DNA from: Prolixibacteraceae bacterium
Lineage (GTDB): Bacteria; Bacteroidota; Bacteroidia; Bacteroidales; Prolixibacteraceae
DNA length: 51,685 nt
Direction: 5' to 3'
Assembly: GCA_025355875.1 (NCBI GenBank)
Contig: JANXYV010000187.1
Location: 1-51,685, forward strand
The position numbers and the translations under genes were made by a program. The notes under the pieces were generated by a model that made no database searches, had not been told where the DNA came from, and saw only the letters and a program-made list of their open reading frames with translations. Below are positions 42,526 through 51,589 of the stretch, piece after piece (position 1 is the stretch's first letter; every line of letters starts with the position of its first letter).

Positions 42526-43566
42526 TTAATCCAGAACTTCATAAATAGTCACTTGATCGGCTTTATGTTTCAGGCTTGCTTCTCCCACCTTCTGACAATT
42601 GAACGATTCTTTTACCTTTTGGAAAGAGGTTTCATTGATCAGAATTTGCCCCATAGCAGCAGCCGATTGGAGACGCTGGGCAACATTTATAGTATCGCCG
42701 ATTACCGTGTAATCGAGTCGACGTAAGGTGGCCGAACCAATATTGCCTGAAATCATTTCTCCGCTGTTGATCCCGATGGAAACTTGGGGAAAAAATTTCA
42801 CATTCTCAGGCAAAACAGGTGAACTGTTTATTTTATTCCGGACGGCAAGGCTCGCATCAATGGCCCGGTCAAGATGATAATCTCCCCTGAAAACAGCCAT
42901 CACCGCATCACCAATAAACTTGTCGATATAGCCGCCTTGTGCAATGATCTCTTTCACCATCACTTCAAAATAGCTGTTCAATAATTTCACCACTGCATCG
43001 GGCGACTCATTTTCGCTGATGGAAGTAAAACTGCAGATATCAATAAAAACGATGGATGCTTCAACTGATTCGTTCGCCATAAGCGATGATTCGAATTCGC
43101 GGCTGCCCATGAAATTGAGTACCGTTTCATCGACATACATTTTCAGGATACTATTCTCGCGGATCGCTTTGAGGGTTTCGCGAATCTGGGCGCAATGCCG
43201 GATGGTTTTTTCCATGGTCAACGACAAGTCCTCAAAATTAATGGGCTTGGTGATGAAATCGAATGCGCCACGGTTCATAGCAGTTCGGATATTTTCCATA
43301 TCGCCGTAAGCCGAAACAATCACCGATTTAATCAGCGGACTGGATTCATTCAGCCTGCTGAGCAAAGTCAAACCATCCATTTCAGGCATGTTGATGTCGC
43401 TCAGTACAATGTCCACATCAGGATGTAACAGTATTTTTTCCAACGCATCCCGTCCGTTTACAGCAAAGATGAACTCGTACTCTTGTTCGCGTATTTTCTG
43501 GCGAAACTTTTGTTTGATGAGCATCTCCAAATCAACTTCGTCGTCGGCTACTAATATTTTTGCCAT
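42526..43566 (-). CDS. Receiver domain fused to class III adenylate/guanylate cyclase
   Basis: This 346-residue protein has an N-terminal receiver with phosphoacceptor D57 (VLSDINMPEMDG), a helical linker (about 120-165) and a class III cyclase domain. The metal aspartates D176 (VFIDICSFTS) and D220 (DKFIGDAVMAVF), purine-contacting K216, and DYTVIGDTINVAQRL with N294 and R298 for catalysis are all present. The domain therefore looks active, and Lys216 with Thr287 suggests ATP as substrate. Phosphorylation by one of the neighbouring kinases should control cAMP production. It is the last gene of a leftward cluster, 3 bp after the stand-alone receiver. Confidence 0.92.
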   Translation of the reverse strand: MAKILVADDEVDLEMLIKQKFRQKIREQEYEFIFAVNGRDALEKILLHPDVDIVLSDINMPEMDGLTLLSRLNESSPLIKSVIVSAYGDMENIRTAMNRGAFDFITKPINFEDLSLTMEKTIRHCAQIRETLKAIRENSILKMYVDETVLNFMGSREFESSLMANESVEASIVFIDICSFTSISENESPDAVVKLLNSYFEVMVKEIIAQGGYIDKFIGDAVMAVFRGDYHLDRAIDASLAVRNKINSSPVLPENVKFFPQVSIGINSGEMISGNIGSATLRRLDYTVIGDTINVAQRLQSAAAMGQILINETSFQKVKESFNCQKVGEASLKHKADQVTIYEVLD

Positions 43567-43569
43567 AAC

Positions 43570-43938
43570 TTACTGTTTAAATTTTTCTCGTAAATAATTA
43601 AAATCAACGGGTTTGGTTAAGAAATCGTCGGCTCCCAACTCTTTGGCCTTGTTAAAATTCTCAGCATCGCCATAAGCAGTGATCATCATAACAACCGGCG
43701 GGGGTATTAAATATTTTTGCTTGATGTGCCGAAGCAATTCCAGACCACTCATACCCGGCATGTTGATATCCGAAAGAATCAGTACTGTCTGATGTTCAGG
43801 CTGGGCAAGGTATGTGAGCGCTTCTTCGCCAGAAAAGGCAAATGCAAATTCAAGTTGTTTTTCCCTGATTTCTTTCCGGAACCTTTGCTCAAACAGGGTT
43901 TGAATATCTCTTTCGTCGTCAACTACTAATATTTTCAT
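43570..43938 (-). CDS. Stand-alone receiver domain protein
   Basis: This 122-residue CheY-like protein has DDE at 8-10, phosphoacceptor D57 (LILSDINMPGMSG), MITAYGD and ADDFLTKPVDF. It has no output domain. It closely resembles the receiver half of the cyclase encoded 3 bp downstream (shared segments FRKEIRE/FRQKIRE, SDINMP, YGDAEN/YGDMEN, LTKPVDF/ITKPINF), so the two probably arose by duplication. It may act as a phosphate sink or shuttle between the kinases and the cyclase. Confidence 0.92.
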   Translation of the reverse strand: MKILVVDDERDIQTLFEQRFRKEIREKQLEFAFAFSGEEALTYLAQPEHQTVLILSDINMPGMSGLELLRHIKQKYLIPPPVVMMITAYGDAENFNKAKELGADDFLTKPVDFNYLREKFKQ

Positions 43939-43956
43939 ATCCTATCAATTTGAAAT

Positions 43957-46900
43957 TTATACCGGTAATACAATTGTAAATACAGATCCTTCGCCTTCCT
44001 CAGTTTTCACTTTCAGCTCTCCCTGATGACCTTTGGTGACAATTTCGTAGCTCATACTCAAACCCAAACCGGTTCCTTCACCAGTAGGTTTGGTCGTAAA
44101 GAATGGCTGGAAAATTTTATCAATTACTTTCTGAGGAATTCCATTCCCATTATCCGAAACCTGGATTTCCACTTTCCCATTTAACCTTGATGTTTTAACT
44201 GAAACCGTTGGCTCAAAATCAGTGGGTATCTGTTTTTTCTTATCGGTTGTGGCATAAAACGCATTGGTTATTAAATTAAGGATCACCCGGCCAATATCTT
44301 GCGGGATGATGTTGATTTTGCCAATCGTTTCATCAAAATCAGTTTTCATGGTCGCATTGAACGATTTATCTTTTGCCCTTAATCCATGATAAGCCAATCG
44401 CAAATATTCGTCTGCCAAAGTATTGATATCGGTCGGTTCTTTTTGTCCGGAACTGGTTCGAGAATGCTGAAGCATTCCTTTTACAATGGCATCGGCGCGC
44501 TTGCCGTGATGATTGATTTTTTCAAGATTTTGCTTGATATCAGCCGCAATTGCTTTTGCCACATCAATTTCACCTTTATCCAGTTCCTCATTCATTTCAT
44601 CAATTAATTCATTGCTCACTTCCGAAAAATTATTGACGAAATTCAACGGGTTCTGTATTTCATGGGCAATTCCGGCGGTGAGTTCGCCGAGCGAAGCCAT
44701 TTTTTCGGACTGAATGAGCTGTGCCTGTGTGGATTTTAGTTCGGTATAGGCCTTTTCAATTTCTTTGGCTTGTGCTAATTCCCGTTCCCGGTTTCTTTCC
44801 TTTTCGGCGTGCAAAATACGTCGCCGCAAAAACCAATCAAATCCAAACACACCAACAATTAACAACAAGCCATAAATACAGTAGGCCCACCAGGTTCGCC
44901 ACCAGGGAGGAAGTATGATAATATCTATGCTTTTTTCGGCCCAAGCTCCATAGCTGTTGGCTCCTTTGATGTGAAACTTGTATTTGCCCGGAGGAATATT
45001 AAAATAGTAGGCTTTGTGTTCGGAGTTTGACTGTAGCCAGGTTTTGTCGTAATTTTCAAGATAATAAATTAAACGGTTTTGTTCAGGTTCGGCATAATCA
45101 ATTAGTGCAAACTCAAACGAAAAAACATTCTGGTCGTGACTGAGCCGTATTTCTTTGGTATTCACAAGACTCTCTTTTAGTGGTCCGTTGCTACCGGATA
45201 TAACAGCTTGATCGGCCAGACGGAATCCTGTAATCCCAATTTCAGGCGATTTTAGGTTCTTTTCAATTTCATCGGGATTAAGCCGGTAATATCCGGAACC
45301 AGTTCCAAAACAGAGGTTGCCATCATGGGTTTTATATCCTTCGTGCCAATACCAATTCGTTGAATTTACCCCATAACTTTTGCCAAATTTATTGGTTTGG
45401 TCTCGTTGTTCATTAATTCTTAGCAGGCCCATACTTGTGCTTACCCACAGGTTATTCCGCTTATCTTCGGCAATGCTCGAAGCAACTTGAATTCCACTCA
45501 ACAATGTGGGGTCGCTGTATCGTATAAAATCATCTTCATCCCGGTTGTATCTATATAGGCCTGTGGAGCCGCCAAGCCATAGAACTCCACTATTATCCTC
45601 CATAAAACAGAAGATAGTTGAACCTTTCAGGTAATTCTTACTTTTCTTTGTTTCGCTATTGAATAAAAATACTCCACCGCTGTTTAAAAGCCCAACCCAC
45701 AATTTATTGGTTCTATCCTCAAAAACAGTACTTACTACATTATTTCCAATACGAATTGTATCATCGTGCCGGAAGTAATATTGCGAAAAAGTACCCTTTT
45801 CACGATCCATGAGGTTCAACCCGTTCACCGTTCCTATCCAGAAATTTGAATTACTGTCTTCAAGGATTGAAAGTACTCTATTGTCGCTTAGTGTTTTATT
45901 ATTCAGGGAATCGTGTTTATATTGAATAAAACCACCACTCTTTGTATCCCACAAATTTAATCCGTTTGCTCCGCCAGTCCATAGATTTCCCTGCCGGTCT
46001 GATTTGATAACCTGTACCCAGTTCTCATTTTTATGGGTGGGATTAATCTTAGGAATCAGTGGTTTTCTCTGATGTTTATTCGGATCTGTAATGATCAGTC
46101 CGTCATTCCCTGCTGTCCAGAAATCACCGTTTGGCGCTTCGTACCATGCACTGATTCCTTTTGATGTCGTATTAAGAGGAATCTCCATTTTTATGGGATT
46201 GATGCGGTAAATGTTCCCATGTGTTATTCCACCTATCCAGAGAATACCATCGCGCGAATTAAAAGCCTGCCATGCCCCATTGTCTTTAAATCCTGAAGTT
46301 GCTGTTTCTATCCGCTTAAATTGAACGATTTTCGCCTCTTTTTGATTGAAGTAATAAATTCCGGAACCAACAGTCCCGAACCAGAAATTTCCGGCTGCAT
46401 CCTGGTTAATAAAAGTGATGTGTTCGTATACCGGGGTCTCTTTAGAAACGAGCGGGCCGCTCAGTTTTTCTGGATGGGCCGGATCGTAAATTAACCTTTC
46501 AAAAGTACCCTGTTTGCGGTTCATTTTGTGCAAGCCGTTTTTTGCAGTGCCAATCCATAAAACACCCTGATTATCTTCGTAAATAGCGCTTACTTTATTG
46601 CTGATCAGGCTATGGTCATTATTCGGATTGTTCAGAAAGCGAGTAAATGTACCTGTTCCCTTGTTAAGCCGGTTTAGTCCACCATCTGTAGGTTTGCCTC
46701 CATTGTCAGTATAAGGACTACCGGTTCCAATCCACAAAGCACCTTGCCTGTCTTCGTAGATTGCACGAACCTGGTTAAAGCTGAGGCTGGAAGTATTGTT
46801 TCCCTGATGCCTGAAATGGGTGAAATTATTGGTTTTAGGATCAAATTGATCGAGGCCTCCGTGCGTTCCAATCCACAAAATCCCCTGTTTATCTCGGAGA

Positions 46901-47319
46901 ATACAAGTTACCGTATCGCAACTAAGGCTTGCTGTATTTTCGGGGTTGTGCCGAAAATTGGTAAAAATATCGGTTTCGGGATTGTAACGGTCGAGACCTG
47001 AACCCAGGCTGCCAATCCAGATATCGCCATTGGAATCGGCATAAACAGATTCCAAAATACTACTGCAAATTGAATTTGGATTTTGCGGATTATGCTGAAA
47101 GGTAGTCAATTGACTCCCATTGTACTTGTGGAGGCCTTGTTTTGTGGCAAACCACATATTTCCATTTACATCCTGCGTAATGCCAACAACAAAATCGAAA
47201 TTGCCTCCTTCAGGAGGAGGTACAGTATTAAATACAACTGACTGGCCATACACCGTAAAAGACAAATTAACAAACAATAGTATCAGTGCTATTGAGCATA
47301 TTCGAAGCCTCATTTTCAT
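43957..47319 (-). CDS. Two-component propeller sensor histidine kinase
   Basis: This 1120-residue protein has a signal sequence and about 14 regulator-propeller repeats of the form GxLWIGT..GLxRxN (residues about 35-690), enough for two seven-bladed propellers. A Y_Y_Y domain (about 705-790) and one membrane helix (WAYCIYGLLLIVGVFGFDWFL, near 806-828) follow. After a coiled coil come HisKA with H886 (GIAHEIQNPLNFVNN) and HATPase_c (NLITNAFYA, DNGNGIP, GTGLGLSMSYEIV). It resembles hybrid HTCS sensors but lacks the C-terminal receiver and AraC domain, so it must pass phosphate to another protein, probably the receiver 18 bp downstream. The ligand is unknown. HTCS relatives often sense glycans. 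Confidence 0.93.
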   Translation of the reverse strand: MKMRLRICSIALILLFVNLSFTVYGQSVVFNTVPPPEGGNFDFVVGITQDVNGNMWFATKQGLHKYNGSQLTTFQHNPQNPNSICSSILESVYADSNGDIWIGSLGSGLDRYNPETDIFTNFRHNPENTASLSCDTVTCILRDKQGILWIGTHGGLDQFDPKTNNFTHFRHQGNNTSSLSFNQVRAIYEDRQGALWIGTGSPYTDNGGKPTDGGLNRLNKGTGTFTRFLNNPNNDHSLISNKVSAIYEDNQGVLWIGTAKNGLHKMNRKQGTFERLIYDPAHPEKLSGPLVSKETPVYEHITFINQDAAGNFWFGTVGSGIYYFNQKEAKIVQFKRIETATSGFKDNGAWQAFNSRDGILWIGGITHGNIYRINPIKMEIPLNTTSKGISAWYEAPNGDFWTAGNDGLIITDPNKHQRKPLIPKINPTHKNENWVQVIKSDRQGNLWTGGANGLNLWDTKSGGFIQYKHDSLNNKTLSDNRVLSILEDSNSNFWIGTVNGLNLMDREKGTFSQYYFRHDDTIRIGNNVVSTVFEDRTNKLWVGLLNSGGVFLFNSETKKSKNYLKGSTIFCFMEDNSGVLWLGGSTGLYRYNRDEDDFIRYSDPTLLSGIQVASSIAEDKRNNLWVSTSMGLLRINEQRDQTNKFGKSYGVNSTNWYWHEGYKTHDGNLCFGTGSGYYRLNPDEIEKNLKSPEIGITGFRLADQAVISGSNGPLKESLVNTKEIRLSHDQNVFSFEFALIDYAEPEQNRLIYYLENYDKTWLQSNSEHKAYYFNIPPGKYKFHIKGANSYGAWAEKSIDIIILPPWWRTWWAYCIYGLLLIVGVFGFDWFLRRRILHAEKERNRERELAQAKEIEKAYTELKSTQAQLIQSEKMASLGELTAGIAHEIQNPLNFVNNFSEVSNELIDEMNEELDKGEIDVAKAIAADIKQNLEKINHHGKRADAIVKGMLQHSRTSSGQKEPTDINTLADEYLRLAYHGLRAKDKSFNATMKTDFDETIGKINIIPQDIGRVILNLITNAFYATTDKKKQIPTDFEPTVSVKTSRLNGKVEIQVSDNGNGIPQKVIDKIFQPFFTTKPTGEGTGLGLSMSYEIVTKGHQGELKVKTEEGEGSVFTIVLPV

Positions 47320-47390
47320 ATAATCCTTGTGTTTGTTAAATGTTTCTGAGAATCAAATTAGATAACGCATTACTCTGATTATTGTTTCTG

Positions 47391-47468
47391 TTAACTATTG
47401 ATTAGCAAAATAGTAAACTCCGTCCCCTCGCCTTCTTTCGTTTCCACCTTCAACTCTCCGCCATGCGC
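47391..47468 (-). pseudogene. Remnant of a histidine kinase C-terminus
   Basis: On the minus strand, 25 codons from 47468 read AHGGELKVETKEGEGTEFTI then LLINS and a stop (TTA at 47391-47393). This is the same tail as that of the large kinase just upstream, up to the last few residues. Nothing of the rest of such a kinase precedes it. The 104-bp repeat does. Confidence 0.85.
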
Positions 47469-47475
47469 TCAAAAA

Positions 47476-47579
47476 TTGTCTGACCCACAGATTTTCAGGA
47501 TTAATGGATTTCACTGATTTCTTCATCTTCGTTTTATCTGCGTGATCTGTGTAATCTGTTCAATCAGTGATTCAGACAA
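47476..47579. repeat. 104-bp inverted-repeat-bounded element between kinase tails
   Basis: The segment is bounded by TTGTCTGA (47476-47483) and TCAGACAA (47572-47579), an 8-bp inverted repeat. It contains runs of near-repeated CAGATTACACAGATCACGCAGAT on the minus strand. It separates the remnant kinase tail from the intact kinase and provides the latter's TGA stop. It resembles dispersed intergenic repeats known from other bacteria, judged from memory only. Confidence 0.7.
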
Positions 47580-50500
47580 CTGGTAGCTGAATAGTAAATT
47601 CCGTGCCTTCACCTTCCTTTGTCTCCACCTTCAACTCGCCACCATGCGCCTTTACAATATCGTAAGCCAATGAAAGACCCAGCCCAGTTCCCTGTCCGGT
47701 AGGTTTGGTGGTGAAGAAAGGTTGGAAGATTTTATCAACGATATTGGCGGGGATGCCGGATCCGTTGTCTTTAACCCTGATCTCAACATGGGATCCCATT
47801 TTTTTTGTCGAGACGTTAACAGTTGGTTTGTAATCTGGTTGGGGTATGGATTGTGTTGGTGGTTGTAGAGACAAGGCATGCCTTGTCTCTACGGTTGCCG
47901 TTATTCGAATATTTGCCGCATAAAACGCATTGGTAATCAGGTTCAGAATGACCCGGCCGATATCTTGTGGAATGATGTTAATTTTTCCAATCGATTCGTC
48001 AAAATCGGTATTCATGGTGGCATTGAATGATTTGTCTTTTGCCCGCAAACCATGATATGCCAACCGCAAATATTCAGCAGCCAAAGCATTAATATCGGTT
48101 GGTTCTTTTTGGCCTGTACTGCTGCGGCTGTGTTGCAGCATCCCTTTCACAATGGCATCGGCTCGTTTGCCGTGGTGATTGATCTTTTCGAGGTTTTGTT
48201 TGACATCGTCAGCAAGTTCAGTTGCCAGTTGCCAGTTGCCAGCCGCCAGTTCATCCTTCATTTCATCGACCAACTCGGTGCTGACTTCCGAAAAATTATT
48301 GACGAAGTTCAACGGGTTCTGGATTTCGTGGGCAATTCCGGCGGTGAGTTCGCCGAGCGAAGCCATTTTTTCGGATTGTACCAATTGCGATTGAGCGGCT
48401 TTCAGATCGGATAAGGTTGTTTCAATACTTTTCTTCGCGATTTCCAGTTTTTTAAAGTCTTCGTACCGGGCGTATGCAATAGCAAAAGCTTCGGCCAGCG
48501 ACCTGACCAAATCAAGCTCGTCTATGGTGAGTGGCAGAACATTTCCGACGTAAAGCATGCCCTGCGCGAAAGGAACAAAATGCAGATCGAGCGATTCGGG
48601 TGGTTTCAATGTGCCCTGGTAAGTTTCTGTATTCTTTACCTGTCCTTCACTCACCATCGATTGCATCCATTTCAGGAATTGTTCTTTATTCCAGTGCGTT
48701 TTGAAAATCAGTCCCTTTCGCCAATAATCCACTGAGTTGATGGTGAGTTCACTGGAATCAAAAGGTAAATCCATTGCAGCGAGTGATTTACCATCAGGTG
48801 CCGACAAAAATACCTGTATATGTTTTGTCGATTCATTGATAATAAAAACGCCGCATCGAATAAAAGGTACGCCCAGCGCAATGAGCTCGTGCCAGATTAA
48901 TGGCGTGATGCGCTGCAGATCGTCGACAGATCGCATGGAGGCAATCTCAGCACGGACACGGTCGAGTGATGATGCCTTGATCGCTTTCCTGGCCTGAACT
49001 TCGGCCTTTTGTAATTCAATGTATCGTCTAAAGGTAAGGTCGATGATGGATTTGAACCGGTTCAGTATTTTAACTTCATTTTCGGTATATGGTTTTTCCG
49101 ACCACGAATACATTAAGCCTTCGGAGAATGAAAAGTAGTATCCGTACTCTATTTCTCTCATTTCTGAATTCTTTGCTGCCGGCAACTTAAAATTTCTGTT
49201 AACGCCTTCGTAATAGGTTTTCAATTCGGCTCCTTTCAACACCGAAATGCAATTTTCCTGATTCAGCCAAGCCTCATATTGCTGGTCGTAGGATACATGG
49301 CCCGACAAATCTATATCTCCAATTACGGCCAGTGCATCATTTCCATTCACCGTAGTAGCCGCATAGACTATGGCTTTCCGGGAATGTTTCGACAATAAAC
49401 CAACACCACAGCGAATAGAACCAATGCCCAGGTTTCTGATCTCCGTAAATACGGTGCTGGCTGCAGCGCTTACATCATCGCTGTTTTGCATAGCCATTGC
49501 CCGACCACGGACTTTTTCTAGTGCGGCTTCAATGGTAGCTTCGCGTGCCTGTGCTTCGGCTTTTTGCAAATCGAGATAACGACGATAGGTTTGCCCAAAA
49601 ACACCGGCAAATCGTTTAAAAATAATAGCAGCTTCCGAAGGTATCGGCTCCGCGGTAAATGCAAAAATAGATCCTTCCTCGAAATAGAAATCACTGTGAA
49701 ATTCCCTGGAAGGCAGGTCTTCCATATTAAAAAGGGTCGGATAGTATTTCGTATCATTTATTGCCTGATAATATGCAACTAAATCATCTCCAAGCATTGG
49801 ATAAGTGAAAAACTGTTCTTTCTTTTTCCAGGATTGATGGAATCCTGTCAGAAGCGGATGAACTGTCAAATCCAACTGACCGATAATTAAAGTAGCCTTC
49901 CCTTCCGGATTTGATCTGGCTGTCCAAACTTCGGCAAACATCGTATTGCCAAAAATCAAAATGCCGCAGCGGTTGGTTTCGATGCCGAGTTTCACCAGCT
50001 CGTCGAACATAGTGGCGACGGTGTCGCCTACATCCTGACTGTTGTGCATGGCCATTGTTTTGCTACGAACTCTTTCCAAAGCTGCTTCAATTTGTGATTC
50101 TCTTGCCTGGGCTTCTGCTTTTTGGAGGTCAAGGAAACGGGTATAAGTTCCATCAAACACAGCTGCAAACCGCTCCAAAATATCAATTGTTTCCCTTGGC
50201 CGGGGTTCAGGAGTTATAATTGTAAGAATTCCCCTGGAGAAGGTAGCAACATTCTGAACCCTGCGTTTGCCAAATATTTTCCGATCCACCGGCAGTTTCA
50301 ATTTCTTCAGGAACTGAAAATACCCTTCCAGTTCATTTCCCTGAAGATCAATTGTAATCGATTTAGTTCGATCCTTCCAGGCCCTGTACATCTTCTGCAT
50401 CACATACGGTTCATCCAGCGAGGTTTTAATCAGGGAATTAAATTGTTTGCCGCCATGCTCAGTAGCCCAGATTTCAAAAACATGTTCTGCTTCATTCACA

Positions 50501-51546
50501 ATTTCTATGGCCATCCTTTCCGGCATTTCGCCGAGTGCAATGAATTGTTCAAATAGAATTGCGGCAGTTTCGGCCAGTTCCTCACTTTTCTGCATTGCCA
50601 TCGTTCTTGCACGAACTCTTTCAAGAGCAAGTTGTATTTGCGCCTCCCTTGCCTGTGCTTCGGCTTTTTGAAGGTCGAGGAAGCGGGTGTAGGATTGTTC
50701 AAATTCTTTGGTGAACCGGACTATAATATCCTTTTCTTCAACAGTTGATTCACGGCTGTGTCCATAGCCGAGGAAACCAAATTTACAACTGGCTTCCGTT
50801 ACATAAAGGCCATTCGGAAAATCTTCAAGTTTTGCTCTATGGTCTTCAGGTATTGTGGAGAATAAATTATTGTACATCTGCCACGTCTGTGGAAGTATTT
50901 CTTTTGGGAACTGATGAGTACTTATGGTAAAGTATTCTCCTTTTTCCCAGTTATCAAACGCTTGTTTCCAAATCGATGACGCATCAATGTCAAGTACCTG
51001 TTCGGCCAGAAAACGGTTTCCTACGCTGCCACTGATTCTGAATGTAAATGAGTGAGTGGCTTTATCAATGATGCTGATGTGTGCATAAGGCGGACAAATA
51101 CCCAAAACATCAAACTGGTCAATCAGAACAGTCAGCAAATCGAATAATTCTTCGGAATGGTGCATTGCCATCGCCCGCGACCGAACCCTTTCCAATGCCA
51201 ATTGAATTTGTGCCTCTCTTGCCTGTGCTTCTGCCTTTTGAATGTCGGTAAAACGTCGGTAGGCCAACTCAAAAACATTGCGAAATCGTTTAAACAGATT
51301 AATTTCTATTTCTGTCAGGGGCCAATAGGTCGAAATTCCCAATGCAACAGGTCCCAGGGAGAACATATAATAATTGAGTGTTTTCGCCTCTTCCAAATAG
51401 ATATCAGCAAACTGATTGGTTGTTTTCTGGTATTCATACCAATCCTTAACTTGCTGATCTATTAAAGAAGTTTGAAAAAATTCGCCTGCTCCTTTCAACA
51501 TCTGGTTGGCAAACTGCTCTTGCAAATGATGTGTTTTATAACTCAC
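47572..51546 (-). CDS. Large sensor histidine kinase with repeated GAF-like modules
   Basis: This 1324-residue protein starts at a GTG (51546), as an in-frame TAG lies just before it. The next start would be ATG at residue 17. Five coiled linkers of the form LQKAEAQAREaqIxxALERVRxxxMAM occur near residues 100-130, 290-320, 470-500, 655-685 and 840-870. Each is followed by a GAF-like module of about 150 residues, and the protein begins with only the second half of a module. HisKA (H1073, GIAHEIQNPLNFVNN) and HATPase_c (NLITNAFYA, DNGSGIP, GTGLGLSLAYDIV) end it. There is no signal peptide or membrane helix and no receiver. The kinase core is nearly the same as that of the neighbouring propeller kinase. 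Confidence 0.92.
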   Translation of the reverse strand: MSYKTHHLQEQFANQMLKGAGEFFQTSLIDQQVKDWYEYQKTTNQFADIYLEEAKTLNYYMFSLGPVALGISTYWPLTEIEINLFKRFRNVFELAYRRFTDIQKAEAQAREAQIQLALERVRSRAMAMHHSEELFDLLTVLIDQFDVLGICPPYAHISIIDKATHSFTFRISGSVGNRFLAEQVLDIDASSIWKQAFDNWEKGEYFTISTHQFPKEILPQTWQMYNNLFSTIPEDHRAKLEDFPNGLYVTEASCKFGFLGYGHSRESTVEEKDIIVRFTKEFEQSYTRFLDLQKAEAQAREAQIQLALERVRARTMAMQKSEELAETAAILFEQFIALGEMPERMAIEIVNEAEHVFEIWATEHGGKQFNSLIKTSLDEPYVMQKMYRAWKDRTKSITIDLQGNELEGYFQFLKKLKLPVDRKIFGKRRVQNVATFSRGILTIITPEPRPRETIDILERFAAVFDGTYTRFLDLQKAEAQARESQIEAALERVRSKTMAMHNSQDVGDTVATMFDELVKLGIETNRCGILIFGNTMFAEVWTARSNPEGKATLIIGQLDLTVHPLLTGFHQSWKKKEQFFTYPMLGDDLVAYYQAINDTKYYPTLFNMEDLPSREFHSDFYFEEGSIFAFTAEPIPSEAAIIFKRFAGVFGQTYRRYLDLQKAEAQAREATIEAALEKVRGRAMAMQNSDDVSAAASTVFTEIRNLGIGSIRCGVGLLSKHSRKAIVYAATTVNGNDALAVIGDIDLSGHVSYDQQYEAWLNQENCISVLKGAELKTYYEGVNRNFKLPAAKNSEMREIEYGYYFSFSEGLMYSWSEKPYTENEVKILNRFKSIIDLTFRRYIELQKAEVQARKAIKASSLDRVRAEIASMRSVDDLQRITPLIWHELIALGVPFIRCGVFIINESTKHIQVFLSAPDGKSLAAMDLPFDSSELTINSVDYWRKGLIFKTHWNKEQFLKWMQSMVSEGQVKNTETYQGTLKPPESLDLHFVPFAQGMLYVGNVLPLTIDELDLVRSLAEAFAIAYARYEDFKKLEIAKKSIETTLSDLKAAQSQLVQSEKMASLGELTAGIAHEIQNPLNFVNNFSEVSTELVDEMKDELAAGNWQLATELADDVKQNLEKINHHGKRADAIVKGMLQHSRSSTGQKEPTDINALAAEYLRLAYHGLRAKDKSFNATMNTDFDESIGKINIIPQDIGRVILNLITNAFYAANIRITATVETRHALSLQPPTQSIPQPDYKPTVNVSTKKMGSHVEIRVKDNGSGIPANIVDKIFQPFFTTKPTGQGTGLGLSLAYDIVKAHGGELKVETKEGEGTEFTIQLPVV
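47865..47892. repeat. 28-bp perfect palindrome inserted in frame in the large kinase
   Basis: GTAGAGACAAGGCA is followed by its exact reverse complement. It encodes VETRHALSLQ within the ATPase domain, in a stretch of about 20 residues with no counterpart in the neighbouring kinase. Similar palindromes are dispersed in some other bacterial genomes, which I recall but cannot check. Confidence 0.85.
48215..48244. repeat. Heptanucleotide tandem repeat within the large kinase
   Basis: GTTGCCA is repeated three times in tandem (48221-48241), with partial units on either side. On the coding strand it encodes AAGNWQLATELA in the dimerisation helix region, where the neighbouring kinase reads DKGEIDVAKAIA. 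Seven-base units would shift the frame if copy number changed by one. Confidence 0.75.
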
Positions 51547-51589
51547 CTACTATATAACAAAAACGTAACATTCAGTATTTCAGTAGTTT

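Noticed and set aside
43957-47319. Hybrid HTCS regulator
   Set aside because: The propeller and Y_Y_Y domains fit, but the protein ends after the ATPase domain, with no receiver or AraC DNA-binding domain.
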